From positions 248,001 through 312,000 of the forward strand of contig WFMF01000168.1 of assembly GCA_011033025.1 (NCBI GenBank): DNA of 64,000 nucleotides. The letters run 5' to 3'. Shown here one piece after another: positions 52,301 to 60,800 of the stretch. This stretch comes from Beroe forskalii. Lineage: Eukaryota > Ctenophora > Nuda > Beroida > Beroidae. Within the stretch, counting starts at the first letter, position 1; each line of letters starts with the position of its first letter. The notes beneath the pieces are model-generated. The model made no database searches and had not been told where the DNA came from. It worked only from the letters and a program-made list of their open reading frames with translations. The translations under genes were made by a program, and so were the position numbers.

Positions 52301-53060
52301 ATCTCTTGTGATTCCACCTTCAACCTCTCTCTGCTCTCCTCAGTCTTTCCCTCCTTCCGCTTCCTGCTCTTCGTTTGTCCAGCCTTGTCTGCTCTTTTCA
52401 TCTTCTGAGTCCCCATCCCTTAGGGCCTGGGTGTTGTCTAAGTGTCCCACTCAGTTTGGATCCCAGATGGCTGAGTGGAAAAGAGGGGGTGTTTCCGACT
52501 TGCGCTGGTAGTGTACCAGCCACCTGCTACATATGTGTGGGAAGCGGGTGCCCCTCCGATGCTCACCTGGCTGCGTACCGATTTGGGCTTAACTGTGTCC
52601 CATGCGTGGGGCATGCGTAGGCCGGGGGACAACATCAACCCTATCCATTTCTTCTTTTTCTCATTCTCCTTCTCCAGGTCTTCGTGAGTTCTTGTTGCTT
52701 TGCTTGTCCTGAACCATCACTCCTGTTACATCGGCTCTCATCAGTTCTTATTTCTCCTCAGCATCTCTCTGTTGGCTCTTTGGTACGTGCCCGCATTATG
52801 ATCCCCAATCTCACCTAGATCCTTCAAGTATTTCAAATTGTGAACCCCTTTTTGTATCCTTTTTCTTCCTCGAATCAGTACATTGATGACCCGCATCAAA
52901 TCAATTCCATCACCATAACACATCATCAAATCACCAAATCACAACATCATCTCCGTTTAACATAAGCTACTGACTTGTGTGTGATTTGAATGACATTGCT
53001 TTTGTCACAAATTATATTTTAAAATTCTTGTAAATTCTTGTAAAAAATTCTTGGTGAATC
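52301..53060. other. Probable 3' UTR of the retrotransposon fragment
   Basis: Follows the ORF without a break in orientation. It is CT-rich at first, then has GGATCCCAGATGGCTGAGTG and further unique sequence. No second ORF of note was found. Confidence 0.4.
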
Positions 53061-53606
53061 TATTGTCAGACTGGTGTCAGTTATTCATCTAACGTCATAC
53101 TGAGAGACTGATTTCATTGGTACGTCAGACTGAAGTCTGTGAATGTGATACGTCTTGCTCAGCAAGTTGCTGGTGTTAGTGATGTACGTCAGAATGGTTA
53201 TGGTGTCATTGATACATCACTCGCAATACAGCAATTTGTTTTTTATTTTTATAATCCAGCATTCATTTCCATTTCCACTTCCATCTTTCCATTATTCTAG
53301 TTTTTGCCAGTTAGCGTTTTCCAGTGCGCCCAAAACGTTTCCGTTTTGTCCCTAAAATCTGACAAGACCACCCTTCAAGCCTTTGTTTTGATATAGAGCT
53401 AGAGTGAAATTTAATTTATGGACTTTTGGGAATTCAAAACGCTACAATAGTGAGTGATATTAAGTTTCCAGAATTGTTTAAGTGAATATGTCCAATTTTG
53501 TCTAATTTTGTCCAATTTTGTCCAATGATTTTTTGTCCAATTCCTAAAAATCAGGTTAACCATGGACATAATTGGACAAAATTGGACTTGGCCCCGCCCC
53601 ATATCA

Positions 53607-54250
53607 TCATTTTATTAATAAAAATTCTAACATAATAAATTTAAAGTGATTGGAAAATGCGAAATGTTTACTTTCAGTCTTTCACTGCTCAACCAATAAT
53701 AAGATCTAAAAACACAAAAAACAATAATACATCCTGTCCAAGTAATAAGAAATGTCAAAAATTATCTGCTGATTAATTTAAAAATGATTTAAACGCTAAA
53801 TGAAAGGGAATTCTGATGGCGATTATTAGAAAAATAAGGGATGGAATTACTTCAATCTGTCATGGCAGATGCTGAACTGATGATGCCAGATGCTGTGTGT
53901 ACGTTTCAAATTAAACTTTAAAACATATTCATAAAATACATGATCATGGAATAAAAAGTACAAAAAAACCTACCGAGCCAGCAATTTCTTCCACCTCAAA
54001 GAGAGTTTGTGAATTATATCTGCTAAATAAAAACCTAACAGACCTGTACGAAAAATAAACGAAGTGACGTCACTACCTTCAGTGCGCGGCGTATTACTAC
54101 GCGCGTTGTGCTTTTTGCAGCGCGCAGATGTGCATTAATCTGTAGTTGACTATTTGAATGGAAAGTACATTTGCGCGCATTCACGCGCCGCAAAAAGCAC
54201 ATTTGATTTTGATTCTAAGATCGAGACACCAAATTTGAACATAAAAAATA
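53607..54250. other. Spacer with a GC-rich hairpin
   Basis: AT-rich except for an imperfect hairpin at about 54106-54201, where GTGCTTTTTGCAGCGCGC faces GCGCCGCAAAAAGCAC. No gene recognised. Confidence 0.55.
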
Positions 54251-54436
54251 ATGACGTCATCAGTTCACCACTCTAACCCCTGATAATGACGTCATCAACT
54301 CACCACTCTAACCCCTGATAATGACGTCATCAACTCCCCACTCTAACCCCTGATAATGACGTCATCAACTCCCCACTCTAACCCCTGATAATGACGTCAT
54401 CAACTCACCACTCTAACCCCAGATAATGACGTCACC
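54251..54436 (+). repeat. 35-base satellite with a CRE-like TGACGTCA in every unit
   Basis: Six units start at 54251, 54286, 54321, 54356, 54391 and 54426. Each has ATGACGTCATCAACT followed by CACCACTCTAACCCCTGATA with few differences. It lies immediately beyond the stop codon of G-alpha last exon A. Confidence 0.92.
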
Positions 54437-54465
54437 CTCACCCGTCTAAGATCCGTGCACGGCCC

Positions 54466-54801
54466 CTACCCAAGATTCAACTCATTGATATTCTTCTGCA
54501 GCACCGTGCTCTTCACGTTCTCAAACACCCTCCGAATGTTGTCCGTGTCCGTCGCGCACGTGAGGTGCAGGAAGAGTGCTCTTTCGTCATTAATCGCACT
54601 GCTCTCCATGTAGCAGCATTGGTAGAGTTCCGACATGAAGCGGACGGCGTACTCTACGTCCCCCGGAGCGCCGTCGTAGTCTGGGAAGTAGTCTCCGATG
54701 TAGGACTTAGGGACCTTCTCCTCGAACAGGTCCTTCTTGTTGAGGAAGAGGATGAGGGACGAGTTCTTAAACCATGGGTAGTCGATTATTGTCTTGAAAA
54801 T
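54466..54801 (-). CDS. G-alpha alternative last exon A
   Basis: Reads IFKTIIDYPWFKNSS, ILFLNKKDLFEEK, DYFPDYDG, then FLHLTCATDTDNIRRVF and ends INELNLG and stop. It contains the NKxD and TCAT guanine-specificity motifs and the alpha-5 helix. The order of blocks matches the Gq class. Acceptor CCACCAG, phase 0, compatible with the exon ending at 56656. Confidence 0.88.
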   Translation of the reverse strand: MFKTIIDYPWFKNSSLILFLNKKDLFEEKVPKSYIGDYFPDYDGAPGDVEYAVRFMSELYQCCYMESSAINDERALFLHLTCATDTDNIRRVFENVKSTVLQKNINELNLG

Positions 54802-57800
54802 CTGGTGGGAAGAGGGACTCAAGATTGCAGGAAAGTGGAGACTTAGGGTTGGAAAGAAGAGACTTGGAAAAGTGGAGACTGGAGAGTTTTTGAGAGAGAG
54901 AATGAGTTCAAAAGAGACACTGCGAGTTGGGCAGTGTAGAGTTTACTGTTACAAGGATGTTATTTGTCGAAGTCTATGTTTAATTACCAGGAAAAAGACA
55001 ATCAAAGATCATCTGTCAAACAAAAATACAAAATAATCAACGACATTCCAGCTATCAAACAATCGATATATCACGAGCAAGGACCAGTCAAACGTCAATC
55101 AAGGACAAGAACCAATCAAGGACAAGAACCAATCATTATCAAGGACGAGAACCAATCAAGGATAAGAACCAATCAGCCATCCAATCACGAGCATACAAAC
55201 AGATCAATCAAATAACAAATATTAATCAAAGAAACAAATACCATCAATACAAATTTAAGCAAATACAAATACAACCAACACATCAATACAAATACAGTCA
55301 AATCAGGGGTGTTACAGCCAGGCTTTTTGAAAGGGTTCGGAGAGTCATACTCAAGACCCGTAAAGTGCTTTATTTTGCCTGGTTCCACGCTCTAATCTTT
55401 AAACAAAATTTCCACAATGTCTGTCCGAAAAGGGGAGGCAGCCGCCTGTGTCACCGTCCCCCCGGCTACGCCTCTAGAAAGGGGGCGGCAGCCGCCTGTG
55501 TCACCGTCTCCCCGGCTACGCCTCTAGAAAGGGGGCGGCAGCCGCCTGTGTGACCCTCCCTCCGACTACGCCCCTGATTATCAAGTTCTCCTCACTACAG
55601 AGCCATCTCCTTGACGTTCTGCATCATGATGGTTGCTTTGATGCTGTTGAAGATGTTGCTAATCTGCTCGGTGTCCGTGGAACACGTGAAATGAACAAAG
55701 AAGGGGGTATCTGGGGTCTCTTTTCCTGCCTCATTAAACACGTCCTGTCTTGCTCTAATGTACATGTTCTTAAAGAAATCCAGTCCTTTCTCAACGTCGT
55801 ACTTTGGTCCGTTGTACGTGAGGATGAAATTGCTGAGGTGCACGCCCGCAGTTATTTTCTCCTCAAATAAGTCCGTTTTGTTGAGGAAGAGGATGAAAGA
55901 GGAGCTTTTGAAGGAAGGGTGCCGGACCATTTCTGTGAACAGCTGCAGTGGAGAGGGTGTTCAGATCTCTCTCAAATTGTCAACATTTCACTCAGTGCTT
56001 TGATCAGGAGATATGAAATGATTCGAGAAAAGGTAGATTCATCAGCGAGAAAAAAATCAAAGAAGCCTTGTTTCAAAGGCAAATCAAAGACAAAAACAAA
56101 ACATGATTCGAAGATATAAATCATCAATCAACACACAAATCAAAAGCTTCCAGCCAACGATCTCACAACACTCATCAATCACCGAAGAGCTGTTTGAAAA
56201 AATGCACAATTGGAGAAGTAATTGATCAGAAAGTCTTATAGTCTGTCGAGAAAAGAGCAAGTATCTGTCATTGGTCGATTCTCAGTTGGTGGAATAAGTT
56301 TGAAAGATGTGAAGAATTGTTGAACTTGGAAATGTCCAACAATTGAAAATCAGAATATATTATATTGATATTCCGAGAATTCTCGTGGTGCAAAATTGCA
56401 ACTTTCCAAATTACCCAAATATAAAAGTAGAACGAATTTCAAAGCTGCAAGTCACGCTTAAAAAAGTAAATGCCGCCTATAATAAAGGGTCAGGTGATTG
56501 AATTTCCATGTATACCACCAAAACCGTTGGACGGTTGGTCTAGTAACCCCCCGCTGGTTTGGATGTGGTCATTTCATTTTGCCTCCGTTGTCACATCAAA
56601 ACCCACGGGGGGGGGGGGGGGGGTCTGCACACACATACGGGTTATAATATGTTACCTGTAAGCTCTCCTCTGTCCTGTTCTTGTTCGCGTCCTCCTCCAA
56701 GAACATATCGTACTCTGACAGAGAGGCGAGGAAGATGACAGACGTGACTCCCTGAGGAGTGAGGAGTGAGGATTATAAGAGGAAGATGACAGACGTGACT
56801 CCCTGAGGAGTGAGGAGTGAGGATTATAAGAGGAAGATGACAGACGTGACTCCCTGAGGAGTGAGGAGTGAGGATTATAAGAGGAAGATGACAGACGTGA
56901 CTCCCTGAGGAGTGAGGAGTGAGGATTATAAGAGGAAGATGACAGACGTAACTCCCCTGGAGTGAGGAGTGAGGATTATAAGAGGAAGATGATGTAGACG
57001 TGACTTCTGAGGAGTGAGGAGTGAGGATTATAAGAGGAAGATGACAGACGTGACTCCCTGAGGAGTGAGGATTATAAGAGGAAGATGACAGACGTAACTC
57101 CCTGAGGAGTGAGGAGTGAGGATTATAAGAGGAAGATGACAGACGTGACTCCCTGAGGAGTGAGGAGTGAGGATTATAAGAGGAAGATGACAGAGGAAGG
57201 ATGAGGGAGGAGGATTTTAAATTTTGAGGAGTGAGGAGTGAGGATTATAAGAGGAAGACGTGACTCTTGAGGAGTGAGGAGTGAGGATTATAAGAGGAAG
57301 ATGGACAGACGTGAGCTCCCCTGAGGAGGAGTGAGATTATAAGAGGAAGATGACAGACGTGACTCCCTGAGGAGTGAGGAGTGAGGATTATAAGAGGAAG
57401 ATGACAGACGTGACTCCCTGAGGAGTGAGGAGTGAGGATTATAAGAGTGAGGAGTGAGGAGTGAGGATTATAAGAGGAAGATGATCCGCGCCCTTCCTGA
57501 GGAGTGAGGAGTGAGGATTATAAGGAAGATGCTATCCGGCGCCCTTCCTGAGGAGTGAGGTACGGTAACACTGCTATCCGGCGCCCTTCCTGAGGAGTGA
57601 GGAGTGAGGTACGGTAACACTGCTATCCGGCGCCCTTCCTGAGGAGTGAGGAGTGAGGTACGGTAACACTGCTATCCGGCGCCCTTCCTGAGGAGTGAGG
57701 TACGGTAACACTGCTATCCGGCGCCCTTCCTGAGGAGTGAGGAGTGAGGTACGGTAACACTGCTATCCGACTGCTATCCGGAGCCCTTCCTGAGGAGAGG

Positions 57801-60800
57801 AGTGAGGATTATAAGACCCTGCCTATCCGGCGCCCTTCCTGAGGAGTGAGGAGTGAGGTATTATAACACTGCTATCCGGCGCCCTTCCTGAGGAGTGAGG
57901 AGTGAGGTACGGTAACACTGCTATCCGGCGCCCTTCCTGAGGAGTGAGGAGTGAGGTACGGTAACACTGCTATCCGGCGCCCTTCCTGAGGAGTGAGGTA
58001 CGGTAACACTGCTATCCGGCGCCCTTCCTGAGGAGTGAGGAGTGAGGTACGGTAACACTGCTATCCGGCGCCCTTCCTGAGGAGTGAGGAGTGAGGTACG
58101 GTAACACTGCTATCCGGCGCCCTTCCTGAGGAGTGAGGAGTGAGGTACGGTAACACTGCTATCCGCCCTTCCTGAGGAGTGGGAGTATGGTAACACTGCT
58201 ATCCGGCGCCCATCCTGAGGAGAGAGGAGTGAGGTACGGTTACACTGCTATCCGGCGCCTTTCCTGAGGAGTGAGGTACGGTAACTCTGCTATCCGGCGC
58301 CCATCCTGAGGAGAGAGGAGTGAGGTACGGTAACACTGCTATCCGGCGCCCTTCCTGAGGAGTGAGGTAGGTGTAGGAAGACTGCTATCCGGCGCCCTTC
58401 CTGAGGAGTGAGGAGTGAGGATTATAAGAGGAAGCTATCCGGCGCCCTTCCTGAGGAGGAGGAGGTAGTAACACTGCTATCCGGCGCCCTTCCTGAGGAG
58501 TGAGGAGTGAGGTACGGTAACATTGCTATCCGGCGCCCTTCCTGAGGAGTGAGGTACGGTAACACTGCTATCCGGCGCCCTTCCTGAGGAGTGAGGTACG
58601 GTAACACTGCTATCCGGCGCCCTTCCTGAGGAGTGAGGAGTGAGGTAACACTGCTATCCGGCGCCCTTCCTGAGGAGGAGAGGAGGTGAGGATATAAGGT
58701 AACACTGCTATCCGGCGCCCTTCCCTGAGGAGTGAGGAGGAGGTAAGTAACACTGCTATCCGGCGCCCTTCCTGAGGAGTGAGGAGTGAGGATTATAAGA
58801 GGAAGATGACGGGCGCCCTCCCTGGAGTGAGGAGGAGGTACGGTAACACTGCTATCCGGCGCCCTTCCTGAGGAGTGAGGAGTGAGGAGGATAACACTGC
58901 TATCCGGCGCCCTTCCTGAGGTGAGGAGGTACGGTAACACTGCTATCCGATGCCCTTCCCTTCCTGAGGAGGAGGAGGTACAGTAACACTGCTATCCGGC
59001 GCCCTTCCTGAGGAGTGAGGGAGAGGTACGAGAGTAACACTGCTATCCGGCGCCCTTCCTGAGGAGGAGAGGAGGAGGAGGGAGGTGACACTGCTATCCG
59101 GCGCCCTTCCTGAGGAGTGAGGTGAGGTACGGTAACACTGCTATCCGGCGCCCTTCCTGAGGAGGAGGGGAGGTACGGTAACACTGCTATCCGGCGCCCT
59201 TCCTGAGGAGGAGGAGTGAGGAGGGAGCGGTAGGACTGATATCCGGCGCCCTTCCTGGAGTGAGGAGTGAGGTACGGTAACACTGCTATCCGGCGCCCTT
59301 CCTGAGGAGTGAGGAGGAGTACAAGTAACACTGCTATCCGGCGCCCTTCCTGAGGAGGAGGAGGAGGAGGTAAGAGTAAGATGCTATCCGGCGCCCTTCC
59401 TGAGGAGTGAGGGAGTGAGGTACGGTAACACTGCTATCCGCGCCCTTCCTGAGGAGTGAGGAGTGAGGTACGGTAACACTGCTATCCGACAGACGTATCC
59501 TGAGGGGAGGAGTGAGGTACAGTAACACTGCTATCCGGCGCCCTTCCTGAGGAGTGAGGAGTGAGGTACGGTAACACTGCTATCCGGCGCCCTTCCTGAG
59601 GAGTGAGGAGTGAGGTACGGTAACACTGCTATCCGGCGCCCTTCCTGAGGAGTAGGAGTAAGAGGAACACTGCTATCCGGCGCCCTTCCTGAGGAGGAGG
59701 AGTGAGGTATAACACTGCTATCCGGCGCCCTTCCTGAGGAGTGAGGAGTGAGGTGCAATAACACTGCTATCCGGCGCCCTTCTTCTGGAGTGAGGAGACT
59801 GACTATCCTCCCCGGAGGAGTCCTGAAGTGAGGATTATACGGTAACACTGCTATCCGGCGCCCTTCCTGAGGAGTGAGGTGAGGTACGGTAACACTGCTA
59901 TCCGGCGCCCTTCCTGAGGAGTGAGGAGTGAGGTACGGTAACACTGCTATCCGGCGCCCTTCCTGAGGAGAGAGGAGTGAGGTGGTAACACTGCTATCCG
60001 GCGCCCTTCCTGAGGAGTGAGGGAGGAGGATGAGGAGGAGGCACGGTAACACTGCTATCCGGCGCCCATCCTGAGGAGTGAGGAGTGAGGTACGGTTACA
60101 CTGCTATCCGGCGCCCTTCCTGAGGAGTGAGGAGGAGGCATTATAACACTGCTATCCGGCGCCCTTCCTGAGGAGTGAGGTACGGTAACACTGCTATCCG
60201 GCGCCCTTCCTGAGGAGTGAGGAGTGAGGTACGGTAACACTGCTATCCGGCGCCCTTCCTGAGGAGGAGGAGGAGGTACAGTAACACTGCTATCCGGCGC
60301 CCTTCCTGAGGAGTGAGGAGTGAGGCAGGAACACTGCTATCCGGCGCCCTTCCTGAGGAGTGAGGAGTGAGGTACGGTAACACTGCTATCCTGCGCCCTT
60401 CCTGAGGAGTGAGGAGTGGGAGGTAAGGTAACACTGCTATCCGGCGCCCTTCCTGAGGAGTGAGGAGTGAGGTAACACTGCTATCCGGCGCCCTTCCTGA
60501 GATGAGGAGAGGTAACACTGCTAACACCTATCCGGCGCCCTTCCTGAGGAGTGAGGAGTATAACTGCTATCCGGCGCCCTTCCTGACTGCTATCCGGCGC
60601 CCTGCCTGAGGAGTGAGGAGTGAGGCAGTAACACTGCTATCCGGCGCCCTTCCTGAGGAGTGAGGAGTGAGGTACGGTAACACTGCTATCCGGCGCCCTT
60701 CCTGAGGAGGAGGAGAGGCGCCCTTCCTGAGGAGTGGTACACTGCTATCCGGCGCCCTTCCTGAGGAGTGAGGAGGAGGTATTATAACACTGCTATCCGG

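Larger units (their letters stand above)
49507..53600. mobile_element. 4.1 kb DNA element with terminal inverted repeats and 6-bp target duplication
   Basis: Ends are inverted copies beginning GGGGCGGGGCCAAGTCCAAT and continuing through repeated GTCCAATTTT units for roughly 100 bases. The flanking ATATCA at 49501-49506 and 53601-53606 is a perfect 6-bp direct repeat. The interior holds hundreds of bases of degenerate GACTGGTGTCAGTGATACGT repeats (about 50130-51390 and 53060-53220), a nested palindrome, and a reverse-transcriptase tail ORF. No transposase was recognised, so movement would need one from elsewhere. Superfamily not identified. Confidence 0.85.
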
